64,000 bases of DNA from assembly GCA_000729835.1 (NCBI GenBank), contig JFHB01000052.1, positions 1 to 64,000 of the forward strand. The letters run 5' to 3'. Made by a program: the position numbers and the translations under genes. Below the pieces are notes generated by a model, which worked only from the letters and a program-made list of their open reading frames with translations, did not search any database and was not told the DNA's origin. Numbering within the stretch: position 1 is the first letter of the stretch; the number at the start of each line of letters is the position of its first letter. This DNA comes from Atkinsonella hypoxylon (taxonomy: Eukaryota; Ascomycota; Sordariomycetes; Hypocreales; Clavicipitaceae). This document shows positions 21,501 through 32,392 of the stretch, one piece after another.

Positions 21501-24500
21501 TCGAGAATATAGGGAAGACAAAAATGTGCATGTTGACCAGACGATTCGAGTCGTTCATGACGGACTGGTATAGCCTTTATATAGGCGGAACCTAGCACGT
21601 CAACCGCAGCGTCAACCGATCGAGGGCGCAAAACACTTGGCCTGGGCCGCCTTCACAGTTCCCATCACCTCCACCAACCCAATCGTGTGTTTAAGCCTCC
21701 AAACCATTCAATCAGGTTACATGAATGGTCCAAATTTGATCACCCATGCCGTTCTGAATGTTGTCATTATTCCATTTCCCCCGCCTCAATACTTTGCATT
21801 CTTGAAGTGACGTTCCCTGCTCCACTCCCTACTTCTCCACCGGCTCTTCCTTTCTCTGCCTACCAGCAATATTCGATGCAGCTAAGCCTCGCCGCGGATA
21901 CGGCCAAGAGTCCTCCTGCATCATTCAGCAGCGGTGTCCTCAGATAACGTATCCATGAAATCTCCAGGGACTTGTAATGTGGCGCGGGAAGTTGATTTAC
22001 CGATAATCGAACGATCGCTCCTCAGCCTGTCATTCAGGAGACGATACTAAGCCCTAGACCTTCAGCGTGGAGGTATTCACCCAACGCAGGAGAGGATACC
22101 AGCAAAGACGGCACCGATGATTCGAGAGAAGGGGCGCGGCGAGATGGACACAATGCACACACTGGAAAAGGATATGGCCGCAGGTCATAGACCTACGTCG
22201 GACGCACTCCGGCATGCTTGGGCCATGGTATGAGAGCAAGATAACATGGGCGAACCAATCCCGAGCATATTCAGCCAATATTCCCAGACGCTAGAGGATC
22301 AGCTGAAAAGCCTCATATGATGAAATCAGAAAGGTCAAGCCTCACGAGTTTCATGCGGGACCCGAATAAGGCAAATCTCGCGAGATAACGGGAAGGCTTG
22401 GCCGCGTCAGCAGCCCCTGCCTTACTGCAAGCATTGAAAATCCTTCCAGACAGTCCGAACACTGGGAGGCAACCCATCACCAGAGCAGGTCACTGCCGAC
22501 AGGCCATTTTTGCAAGATTTTCGATGGGAGAAACACGTTGCTAAGTTCCAGTGTTCGTAGAGTTTGGCCAAACGCGGTTTTTGAGGTCATTCGGCGGCGG
22601 ATCGTAGATTTTGAGATCTAGTATATTGTAGAGACGGGTGAGAGATGCTGGCCCGGGGGATATGGCGCGAGGACTCGTACCGTGGATAATCTCTGCCGAT
22701 CAGAGAAGTGTGCATTTCAGAACCTTCAGCTGCGACAAGAGGGCGGAGCCTGTTGATGATGTGGCCAACGCGACCCCAGAAATGGAAACCCGCGACAGCA
22801 AGAGAGGGGGAGAGAAGTGGGAATCGACAAGGTCAATGGAGCGACGGGAAGGTTGAGATGTGAGGAGGAGGAATGAAGGAAGTTGGGTTTGATGGTGGTC
22901 TTATAGATTTCTCTAAAGCAGCGGGAGGTGGAAAGTGGGCCTGTGGGCCTGTGGGGGCGGGCGCCTTGCCCATGCGGGCAGGCGGTCGAAAACGGCAGCC
23001 AATTTGCAGCGACCGACTTTACATTGGGGAGCACCGCATCTTGAAAGGGTATGATGCTAATCGCAGGAGACTTTTGCGCTCTTTGGCATAACGAATATCC
23101 CGTCCAGACTTGCTGTCATGCCGTATACTTTCAAAGGAGAGCATTGCTTTACCTTGTAATGATCCTGAGTTGGCGCTTCGACGACGAGCTGGAGCGCGAC
23201 AAGGTATCTCGCCCTTTTTGGGGCATCCAGCTAGGTTTGGGGCCGAGCCTTGGTAGAAGAATTCGGGGTGAAGAAGTCTTTGTCAGATCGACGAGAGCAT
23301 CCGATGCCTCACACATGGTTGGGGCGGCGGTGCGACGCTGTGTAGAGTACCTCTGCAACATTCATTTCATCGTGCCTTCGTCCAAGGAAGCAGCTCGAAA
23401 CTCCACACGATCTAGTGGCAGCCATGTGGAAAACGACCCTGACGACTGTTCTACAAAAAACCATGAACATGTAGAAGGCGAGCGTCACCATCGGGTAATT
23501 CGTCGATCCAAGTTGACGCACTGGAGCTAGGACGCCACTTTTAGTCTAGCGATTTGGAGTTTTCATGATTAGGCCAAACAGTGGCAAGAAAGTAGCGACT
23601 GAAATTGGAAGAATGAGCGTTCACTCAAAATTAATAGTAATGAGTGGGAACCCATCTCTGTGACGTGAGATGGCTCCAACGATAAAGATTATTAATTAGC
23701 TCTCCACGATGCCCTTGCTTTGAGCGAGAAACCTTGAGTGACATAAGTTTGCTCAGTCAGCTGCTGTCTTGTAAGGTATCTCTTCGTAACTTGCGCGTGT
23801 TGGTGGGCACTTCTATAAGCGAGGAAGTGTCGTAAAGCGAACGTCTTTTATTAGCGTATAATCCCTGTCGGTACCGGGTTGCAGCCATCTTAAGTCAAAG
23901 AGATGAAACTGACCTACCTAAGCGTTCTGTGGGTCCTTGTTTTAGTTGATAATGTTCTGCATCCATAGTATGCATGCAATAAGCGCGTTTCCAGCGCATC
24001 ATATGATAACAATAGTAATAGTAGTGTGCTGTTAAGTGACTTCTACGTCATAGTCTCTTAGCAACTGTCTCTCACTCTATTTTTATATTTGGAATAATTT
24101 TTTTTTTCAATTATTACCGTCCCAAAATACCAGCTCACTCCTACGTATTGATTATGATTATGTGCGTGCTAAGAGAATGTCAATCTTTGTTCCTCAAATG
24201 GAGCTGAAAGCATCAAAATCCAGCTTCTGACCAGAACATACACCGTGCGAGTTGCTGAAAGGTGCTTAGCGTCAGGGAAGAAGAAATGAGAGCCCATGGA
24301 TGAAAGTGGGCTATGCGCCGTTTTCTTTCGTTTTCTTTCCGTTTCCCACTTTGAGCTGCATTAACTTGCGCAAGTGAAACGTGTGCTTGTGGTGGGGGGT
24401 TGGCAAGGGGTCTCCGTTGCTAAGCTGGCATTCTTCAGTCCGGCGGCACCAGATCCGGCTATTTTCACTACTGGACTAAAGTTCCCATCTCCAAAAAGTG

Positions 24501-25319
24501 GAGCATGCAGGCGAGGCCCGAGTAGTGGCAGTATCGCCACCTGGCTACGGATGACAGATGGTCGACGGATGGTCTCGATGGATGGTCCTGCAAGCGACTA
24601 GCTTCGAAGGCGTTTGACAATTTAACAAAAGTCGACAAATTAATCGGGACATTGTGGCCACTCACGCCGCTTCACCGGAGGATCGATGTCGCTTTTAATT
24701 TGGTCGACACAGGGATACCCTTTGGAGAGGCGCTCGAGCTCGAGCTAATGATCCGATATGCTTCGTTAGTGCCGTGCCATGTATGTACATAGTGCAGCCT
24801 CATCCCATCGAGAACAGCCCGGAATCATGGTCGAGATCGTGTCAGCTCCAAGCCACCAGGACTGGTTGTCAACCCATGCGTACCCTGCATCGACAGCGGG
24901 TCCGTGCCCGTGGGTCTCTCGCTTCGGCGATTAAGCCAGCCGGGCCATGCATGCTGTAGTTGCGGAGTATACTTATCGACATGTACAAGGTACATACATG
25001 GACATACATGGACATACATGTGCCATTATTATTATATGTGGGCTTTGCTTTAGCACCGAATGCCTCAACGCGCCGCCCGAAACCTAAAAATCGAAAACGA
25101 AAAATGGCCTGCCTCCCACCTGTATGTCCTGCAGACTGCAGGGCCTGCTATGCTAGACAACCCGGGATATCAACATAAAAAAAGACAGCCCCCTTGGTTG
25201 TCGAAAACACCCCCATCTGAAGATGCTTCCTACTCCGGCAGTGATCCCCCTCATCGTGAAGCGGCGGCCCACTTAAAATTTCAACGTTACGACAAAGCAA
25301 AGTTGACCTTTGGGAGAAC
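21501..25319. other. Gene-free stretch of 3.8 kb
   Basis: Only short overlapping frames on both strands are present, the longest 159 codons at 23051-23530, without motifs or consistent codon bias. There is a CT-rich stretch near 21,650-21,860, a T-run near 24,097, and about three copies of GACATACATG at 24993-25020. The last few hundred bases are presumably the promoter of the receptor gene. Confidence 0.5.
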
Positions 25320-26954
25320 ATGTCAACAACAGCCAATCCATCCGATCCAGCAGCCCAGGCGGCCGCAGAAGCTGCAGCCAAAGCCGCCCGGAGCTTCACC
25401 ATTGAGCTCTGGACCCTGTATGGCATCGGGCTCTTTTCGACTTTTCTACGAACTTATGCCCGAATCCGTGCCGTCGGCGTCAAAAACCTGCGAGCAGATG
25501 ATCTGCTCGTCTGGGTTGGGGTTGTGCGTCAGGCCTATCCTTGTCTTGGCTAATGAGCTTCTTGCGAACTGGCCAACTAACCTCATCACCGATAGACCTT
25601 CTATTCCGCACAGGCAGCCCTAGGTTACAGTATCGGCCACGTCGCCCATGGTCTCGCGAACAATGGCATGACAGACGCTGAACGAGCTGCTTTATCACCG
25701 AGTGATCCTGAGTTTAAGTTGAGGTTGGCACCAAAGCCCTTTCCTTGAACCCTCCTGACCCGAATTAGATATAGCATCGGAGGCTGACATGATGTCCCAT
25801 TGCGACAGGGTGATCGGTTCTCAGATCCAAATTGCTGGGTGGACGACATACTCACTGCTAATTGGATTTTTGAAATTGTCGGTTCTGGCATTCTATCTGC
25901 GCTTAACCGTACGTTTTGATGCCCCTTCCTTGTTGAGAAAGTGCAAGTGCCAGAAAATAAGAAAAGGAGGTAGAGGGAAAGACTGATATTGGTATGCATG
26001 GTAAGGCTAACTCGAGCTCTGTAGGATGGCCTTGGAAGGTCGTATCGAGTTCGAATAGTCATTGGATTTGCTCTCGTCATCAGCACATCACTTGCTTCTA
26101 TTCTGACCAATTTTTTTGCCTGTCGGCCTTTTCACAAATATTGGCAGATCAATCCCAACCCTGGTGGTGAGTATTTGATATATCGAGCTGCCACCCGTTC
26201 TCTTGCTAATAAACATTCGTCAGATACCTGCCAGCCCGCCATATCGCGGCCCATCGTCTGGGCCTCATTTGCCGCCAACATCTGCACTGATATCTACCTC
26301 ATACTCATCCCCCTGCCCATGCTATGGTGGTCCAGTTTGAAGATGCTGAAAAAGATTGCCTCCTCGATTGTTCTCGGTGCTGGTATCTTCGTCCTCGTCT
26401 GTGCTACTTTGAAGAGCATCTTCGTATTAGTAGTGAGTAGCCCCTTCATTCTACATCTCATGTCTCCACCATGCCACGATCTTAGCGTTCTGACCTTTTT
26501 TTTTTTTTCGCTTCTTTGATTTTAGGATCCGGTCCATGGTGCACAATTAGCGGGTTCATGGGGTACCAGAGAGGCCTTTGTAGCCGTCATCACCACCAAC
26601 TTGCCCATGCTGTTCCCCTTATTCCGAACATGGCTTGCGCCGCTGTGCGGGGGCGCCTTGCGATCGTCAAAGAAATCATACAAATCTCCGACAGGTCTTG
26701 TGACATTCGGAGGCGGCGGTGGCTCTTCTGACCCCAGAAATCGGAGCGGTCCTCGAACGGCATATCCCATCACTGCCAACATGACGTTCAGCGAGAGCGA
26801 AGAACGAATGATGGGCGATCACAAGATAGACACGGTTATAAGTGCACATCAGCCAGTAAACGCCATCGTGGTTTCGAATCAAGTTGAGATCACGCATTCC
26901 GACATAAACGGCCAATCAGACGGTCAACCTCAGCGCGTTCATGAGCCCTGGTGA
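25320..26954 (+). CDS. Pth11/rhodopsin-like seven-transmembrane receptor
   Basis: Six exons: 25320-25523, 25596-25723, 25809-25908, 26025-26166, 26224-26432, 26526-26954, giving 403 residues. All introns are GT-AG and phases join cleanly. It has the fungal rhodopsin-domain pattern: TM1 in ELWTLYGIGLFSTFLRTYAR, then LRADDLLVW, WTTYSLLIGFLKLSVLAFYLR, the hallmark TNFFACRPFHKYW followed by PNPGDTCQ, and helices with ANICTDIYLILIPLPMLW. The N-terminus is Ala-rich and the soluble tail begins with a Gly/Ser-rich stretch. Family members act at the plasma membrane; Magnaporthe Pth11 senses surface cues. The donor after exon 2 (GTTGGC) is weak, the least certain junction. No partner genes lie nearby. 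Confidence 0.87.
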
Positions 26955-27470
26955 CTAGGGATAGATGATGGAAACACTCTTGCTAATCTAACCCTGTAGG
27001 AGAAATAGAGCGAGACTTTAACTGATGCGACGTGGTTTTAAAGTCTGACTCTGTGACGCGGTTGTTAAGGCTATTCGTTCGGAGCCGCTCCTTTCTTCCA
27101 TACCTGGGATGTTCGTCGCTGCCAAACTTTAGGATCGTCTCAGTCACACGAAACGATATAAGTCAAAGTGTCAGTAGCCAAGGGCGTCCCTGACTACTAT
27201 CGTCGAGAATAGAAGTTGTCCTGTCTGTGTACAGGTACATGTTTCGGTAAAGAAATCGAGGCATACTTTGAAGATCCCGTGCACATGTTCATACTAGCCC
27301 TTATGCCAGCCAGTGTCATCGACATCCTAGCTTGTAGTCTGGGAGGCGCTGTTTCCCCCGCCGGGTTTGGCGCCGCCCCGATCGGGCAAGGCGCCCTTGC
27401 TGCCGTTCGTCGGAATGTGGCTCGTTGAGAGGTGTGTCCCGTTGAGGGGTGCCCGACGTTGTCTTTCAGT
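26955..27470. other. Intergenic between receptor gene and MITE
   Basis: About 515 bp with only one 70-codon frame (27216-27428) that has no motif. Nothing recognised. Confidence 0.5.
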
Positions 27471-27841
27471 GGGGTTCCAGTAAATCTCAGTGTCCAGAGC
27501 GGGTCCAGAACGGGTGTATTTTTGGCCAGAATAGCAGGCGGTAAAGCGTTCTATATATACTTAGTATATACTGCGTATATACAGAATATATAGTGTATTA
27601 ATGCGAATTAAATATTTTTATATTTAGTAGTATAGCGCACTAATGTCTAGTGGTATAGTGCTATAAAAATGCACGCGCTATAAACTCTAGATCTCTTGCT
27701 TAGAAATTAATACTGTGTAATTAGCATATGCTCAGTAAATGCTAGGTATATACTATTCTGCCTAAAAATGCACCCGCTCTGGACCCGCTCTGGACTAATG
27801 CACACATAGGCTGGACCTGAGATGTACTGTACTGTACACCC
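27471..27841. mobile_element. MITE-like element with long imperfect terminal inverted repeats
   Basis: 371 bp. The left end starts GGGGTTCCAGTAAATCTCAG and carries two tandem GTCCAGA-CGG motifs, then CGGGTGTATTTTTGGCCAGA and AATAG. The right end, read on the minus strand, starts GGGTGTACAGTACAGTACAT and carries CTCAG, GTCCAGAGCGG twice and CGGGTGCATTTTTAGGCAGA. The right arm has about 20 extra bases. The middle is AT-rich with no coding capacity. Related ends occur at 17400-17531 and 21351-21500, so it is a family. I could not identify a target duplication, so the exact termini and superfamily are open. Confidence 0.75.
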
Positions 27842-27968
27842 GGCCGCTGACCAAGGCTGAGTGACTAAGGCTTGGCAGCTCAGCGCGAACAGCAGCAAAT
27901 TCTGCAACAACTAAAAATAATGCCACCTCCGACCTCGCTCACGCGACGCGTATTGTCCGTTATCTGGT

Positions 27969-29786
27969 ATGGATAGACGCCTCTGGACGAAAATGAAAGG
28001 TGTATTCAACAACGACCCAAAAGCACGCCTACACGCCTGCGTCTGCGACAACGATATGGTCACGTTGCGAGAGCTCCTCCCCCTCTGTGGGACTGGTGAA
28101 CTCAAGCTGAACTACTGTGACCCAGACTTTGGCTCTGCACTTCAAGTTGCCGTATTATGCGATAATATGACTGCGGTAGGCATTCTACTTGATGCTGGCG
28201 CTAGTCCCTTGGCTTTTAATAGTTCCACTGAGCCGCAAACTTCGGCGCTAGACGCGGTGATCCAAACAGGCAACCGCGATATCTTCACTCGTATTTACGA
28301 AAAGATGACCTCAGGAAAAGATCATATTTCGCAACAGCGTTATCAATCTCTTCTGGCTCAAACAGCTCTTAATGGCCAGGCTGCCATGGTTGAGGATGTC
28401 TTGGGTTGGGCTGATGGCTGCTGCTGGTCGGTAGCTACTTTGGAGCATGCCCTTGGGAACGCGGTGTCGGGATGGCATGTCGAAGTCGTTCAGCTTCTTT
28501 TGGCCCGTTTCAGCTACTCGCCGCTCTACATTGACTTATGTCTTTGCTGGGCAGCTGACTTCAGGTCGGACTTGCTCGGCCATCCTCGTGCAGAGTGCAC
28601 CGGCCTGGACTACGTGAACCAGCAACAGCTTATCAGTTGCCTTGTCGACGCAGGGGCCAACCCGAACAGTAACGCTGAAAATAAAAACATCGTCATTGAA
28701 GCGGCAACGTGGGTTGACTTGGTGGGAGCTCTTAAGGCGCTTCTCGAAAAAGGCGCTGATCCTAATGGACGGGGCCCAGCACGCGAAACCGCCCTGCACC
28801 ATCTGGGGTTACCGGTGCATATCAAGAAAGGTCCTAAGCGCCGTTTACACGAAACCGGCATTCGATTGTTATTGCAAAACAGGGCGTCCGTCACGATCCA
28901 GGACGAATTTGGCAACACGCCGCTACATTACGCTGCGTTTGGATCCAATATGCACATTTTCTCCCTCTACACCACTGGCCTGCGTGTTGACAGTCCACAC
29001 AGCGGCGCATTAAAATCTATTAAAAATAATAGCGGCGAGACACTTCTTCACTGGGCTGCTGCTGGCAAAAAGACCGACATATTACGCTTTCTATTATCGT
29101 CCTGTGGCGCAGACATCAATACCGCCAACGAGAACGGCTGGACGCCGTTGATATGTGCCCTAGCCCCGTCAGCCGCAAACGAGACCTCTGTGCCACGACA
29201 TTATAAAGCGCTGCAGGCGGCAAGAATTCTCCTGGACCATGGAGCCGATCACCTCGCTTGCACAGCCGAGGGTTGGACACCGCTGCACTGCTTGTCGCTT
29301 TATCTAGACGAGAGCAACAGCAGTAACAACGAGTTAGCAGAAATGGCCAGAGAGTTTATCGCAAAGGGTATACCGATTGATGCTCGAGCTACTATGTTAC
29401 CTGCTTCACACACAACCTTTGGTCGTAAATCACTCCGTGTGTCTAACCGGGAGGTCGGCATCTGGGGCTCCCGCGTTGCTGAGCATCTTCAGCCCAACAG
29501 CAACGAGTCGTCTGCGACCCAAAAAAATGGAACAACACTGCTACACTGGGCCGTTTTCCACGGCGCTGTCGGTGTGGCGAGTGTCCTGCTGGAAAACGGC
29601 GCGAACCTGGAGGCTTTTGATGAGAGAAATGATCTGCCAGCTGATCTGATTGACAGCTCACCATTGCTCCAGACGCATCCAGAAATACGCGCGAGAATGA
29701 CGCGTATCATGGCTAATGCTACAAATTCTAGTGTAGAGCACCCACAAAAGCGAAAGCGGACAACAGAGAGAAACAGATGCGATTGA
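27969..29786 (+). CDS. Ankyrin-repeat protein
   Basis: 605 codons without introns. Ankyrin repeats are spread over the length: SALQVAVLCDNMTAVGILLD near residue 60, a GNTPLHYAAF repeat near 315, GETLLHWAAAGKKTDILRFL near 355, GWTPLICAL and GWTPLHCLSL repeats near 390-440, and TTLLHWAVFHGAVGVASVLL near 525. Between them lie degenerate repeats. The C-terminus has a basic KRKRTTERNR cluster that could be a nuclear signal. Ankyrin repeats mediate protein contacts; no catalytic domain is seen, so the partner is unknown. The start codon lies only 128 bp after a MITE, which may supply or disturb its promoter. Single-exon ankyrin genes are common in accessory regions of filamentous fungi. Confidence 0.82.
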   Translation: MDRRLWTKMKGVFNNDPKARLHACVCDNDMVTLRELLPLCGTGELKLNYCDPDFGSALQVAVLCDNMTAVGILLDAGASPLAFNSSTEPQTSALDAVIQTGNRDIFTRIYEKMTSGKDHISQQRYQSLLAQTALNGQAAMVEDVLGWADGCCWSVATLEHALGNAVSGWHVEVVQLLLARFSYSPLYIDLCLCWAADFRSDLLGHPRAECTGLDYVNQQQLISCLVDAGANPNSNAENKNIVIEAATWVDLVGALKALLEKGADPNGRGPARETALHHLGLPVHIKKGPKRRLHETGIRLLLQNRASVTIQDEFGNTPLHYAAFGSNMHIFSLYTTGLRVDSPHSGALKSIKNNSGETLLHWAAAGKKTDILRFLLSSCGADINTANENGWTPLICALAPSAANETSVPRHYKALQAARILLDHGADHLACTAEGWTPLHCLSLYLDESNSSNNELAEMAREFIAKGIPIDARATMLPASHTTFGRKSLRVSNREVGIWGSRVAEHLQPNSNESSATQKNGTTLLHWAVFHGAVGVASVLLENGANLEAFDERNDLPADLIDSSPLLQTHPEIRARMTRIMANATNSSVEHPQKRKRTTERNRCD

Positions 29787-29883
29787 GATCAAGGAAAACA
29801 TTTTACCGCAACGACTCTGTGCAGTTTCGTTGTGTCTAATCTACAAATAACTCTCGGCAAATTCCTAGTTCCACGCTTCTTGT

Positions 29884-31200
29884 TTACCAATCAGGCAGGT
29901 CTGCCGGAGTGTCTGGGTCTTCACGGTCTTGCGGGGGAGGAGGCGTGGCAAATTCGTATCCTTGTGGCGACAAGATGAAATTGATATCGTATGGGTTATT
30001 TCCTCCGACGACCGATGTGCCCATCTGTCCACGAGAGAGGGTTCCGGGGTTATGAGGGTCAACTTCGGTCCTGCTTCCACCTTCTGGCGGCTCAATAATC
30101 ATTCTCAGCCCGCGATTGCCGACGTATCCCTGACTATAAACCATCTCACCCCATTGGTGAAGCAGTCTTGCCCATTCGGGCTGATTTTTTGGGAGCGTTA
30201 TTCTGGACCCGACATACCAGAGGCTTTCGAGCTCTTCCTCGCATGAGAATCCATCACGCATATTGTATCTGCCGTTGCCGCGAGACACGCGCCACGCTTG
30301 ACCGGCCCTTCCGCGCATCCAATACTGCCCATGCATGACACGGAAGTCACTTACGCCGACATAGGTGTTTCCGTTTTCGCTGATCAGCCAGTTTTAGTTT
30401 GACGGATCGACATGAAGGTGGAAGACTTATGAATTTAGTACGTGGTAAATGAAACCCATGAGCGAAATGGAAAATCTTGAAACTTACGGACCCACCGATC
30501 TGACGGCCAGTTTGGTCGTGGCGTCTGATCTTGGTATTGTGTAATATCTTCGTTGTTCTCACGGCCAGGCTCGCGGCCAAGCCAGTACGCCATTTCAAGC
30601 ATAGGCCCGGGGCGGTTTCCGTTTTGAGTGCCGCGGTAATATTGCCAACGAGCATAGTGTAGTGTAATAGCTCCGCTAATAATAGCGCTCAGGATTGAAT
30701 CTAGGGCGGGAATATCGCCTAGTCCAGTCCTCCACGCATCAATCTTTCTGCTCTTAATATCAGAAATATTAGAGACAGTAGAATAGGGCATACTACGGGC
30801 GCTTATACCAGGAACTCGGCAAAGTGCCTGGCTAGCCTTATCCGCGCCTTTAATGCCAGGCCCGGCTCGAGTTGGGTTGTAGAGCACCCACTCTACAACA
30901 CTGCGCGGCTCATAGTCTTTATACTTACGTAAAAAGGCAGCAAGGTTTTTGTACTCTAGCTGTTCATTATAGTAGCTAGCGAACTCCTTGTCCTACACCT
31001 TAACGAGGGGATCTATACCCGCGCGAGTAACCAAGAACACTAGCGTTGCGTATTGAAGCAACCGGACCTAGGTATCTATAACACAATCCTTAGCCCTAGC
31101 GCGCAATACGTTAAATTCAGCTGCCTCAAGCTCCAGAGACCGCTTACGAGTGAATTTATCATGAACTATTGGGTAGAGAAGGGTAGCGGGACAGGTCGGG
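29884..31200 (-). pseudogene. Decayed minus-strand gene, C-terminal remnant of unknown type
   Basis: From about 31200 down to 30435 the minus strand has one coherent frame interrupted by two TAG codons (31070-31068 and 30995-30993), both explicable as CAG-to-TAG. Downstream a second frame runs from about 30370 to a stop at 29884, rich in Trp, Gly and Pro and ending acidic. A strong donor (CCGTAAGTTT) lies near 30487, but no acceptor I tried restores the frame. The frame at 31200-30900 has Cys-Pro and basic/acidic helical segments. A LysM gene next to it recalls known pairs of LysM proteins and killer-toxin-like chitinases, but no chitinase catalytic motif is present, so that identity is only a guess. 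Confidence 0.45.
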
Positions 31201-31206
31201 TTTTCC

Positions 31207-32392
31207 ATGTACTTGGACTGCACGTACTGGGAGGAGAAGACCGATGCCTCTGTGACTTGCGACAGTCTGCAAGCTGCGTAGTCCATCTCGGTCAAGGAGT
31301 TTCGCGAGTGGGTGAGTTTTTAGGCCGTTGAAAGATGAAGGATGAAGGATAAAGGATAAAGGATAAAGGATGATATTGCTGTATCTGTTGATGTATATGT
31401 GCTAACTAACACGGCTGCAGAACCCCCTCGTCAAAGATGATTGCAGCGGCATGAAGGTCGGAAACTCGTACTGCGTTGAAGTCAACCATGGTGTTCCACG
31501 TCCTGACAAAACCTTCTCCTCCACACAAGAAACCAAGCCAACAGGAAGCCCTAAGCCGAGCCCGACACAGCCAGGCCTCGTGCAGGACTGCACCATGTTT
31601 TACAAAGCAAAACCTGGTGATATCTGTAATGACATTGTCGCGGCCCATGCAAAATTTACCATTCAACAGTTTTTACATTGGAATCCAGCCGTCGGAGAAA
31701 CCTGCTCTGGTCTCTTAGCCAACTACTACTACTGCATAGAAAGCCCTAGCTCCCCGCCTCCCAAGCCAGAGCCATGGACTGGTCCATTTCCTACACAGAG
31801 TGGCATCGCGAAGGACTGCTCGGCGTTTTACAAGGTAGAGTCTGGCGACTCCTGCCAGGGCGTTGTAGACAAGTACGGTATATTCTCGTTGGACAGTTTT
31901 TATAAATGGAACCCAGCCGTTGGTCAAGACTGCCGAACTCTATTAGTCGACTATTATGTCTGTATCACCTCTGATCCGTCGCCAACACAAGAGGGCATCG
32001 TCAAGACATGCAACAAGTACTATCAGGCTGTTTCTGGCGACACATGCCAAAGCATTGTTGACAAGCATAGCGGTTCTTTCACACTATACGACTTGTGAGT
32101 TTCTGCCCCTCCCCCTCCAGCTCCTGAAGATCCTGCTAGATCTTTTATAAAGAATCTCGTTGTTACTTTTGCTTATCATAGTCCATCTGCACAGCTACAA
32201 GTGGAACCCCGCTGTGAAAATGGGTACATAAACCCCTTCCTTCCTCCCTTCTTTAGACTTGTTCACGGTTGCTTACCAAAGATGAAAATAGATTGCAGCG
32301 CGCTGTGGGTAGACTATGCGTACTGCATCGGTGTCCCCTTGGCATTCCAAACAAGAGCTATTTTGTCGACTCAAAACCAGACCCCCAAATGA
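31207..32392 (+). pseudogene. LysM-domain protein gene, 5'-truncated with an in-frame stop
   Basis: Exons in phase: about 31207-31311, 31421-32094, 32195-32223, 32292-32392. Three full LysM modules are readable: FYKAKPGDICNDIV to LANYYYCI, FYKVESGDSCQGVV to LVDYYVCI, and YYQAVSGDTCQSIV (split by introns) to LWVDYAYCI. A fourth, N-terminal module starts near DCTYWEE and has TCDSLQAA, then TAG at 31279-31281, then SISVKEFREWNP. No signal peptide lies upstream; instead the sequence becomes the antisense gene near 31200. LysM modules bind chitin, and secreted multi-LysM proteins of fungi shield hyphae or hide chitin oligomers from hosts. With no start and a nonsense codon in module 1, this copy is probably dead, although the rest is well preserved. 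Confidence 0.65.
31331..31373. repeat. Short tandem repeat in the LysM gene intron
   Basis: Repeats of GGATGAA and GGATAAA units, five to six copies, inside the first intron of the LysM gene. Confidence 0.8.

Noticed and set aside
23051..23530. 159-codon plus-strand frame
   Set aside because: No domain, no codon bias, and overlapping frames on the other strand of similar quality.
25060..25623. 187-codon plus-strand frame
   Set aside because: It overlaps receptor exon 1 in another frame and has no recognisable content.
31068..31295. The 5' end of the antisense frame as a real N-terminus
   Set aside because: From about 31207 to 31295 the plus strand encodes recognisable LysM sequence, so this part of the antisense frame is probably a shadow.
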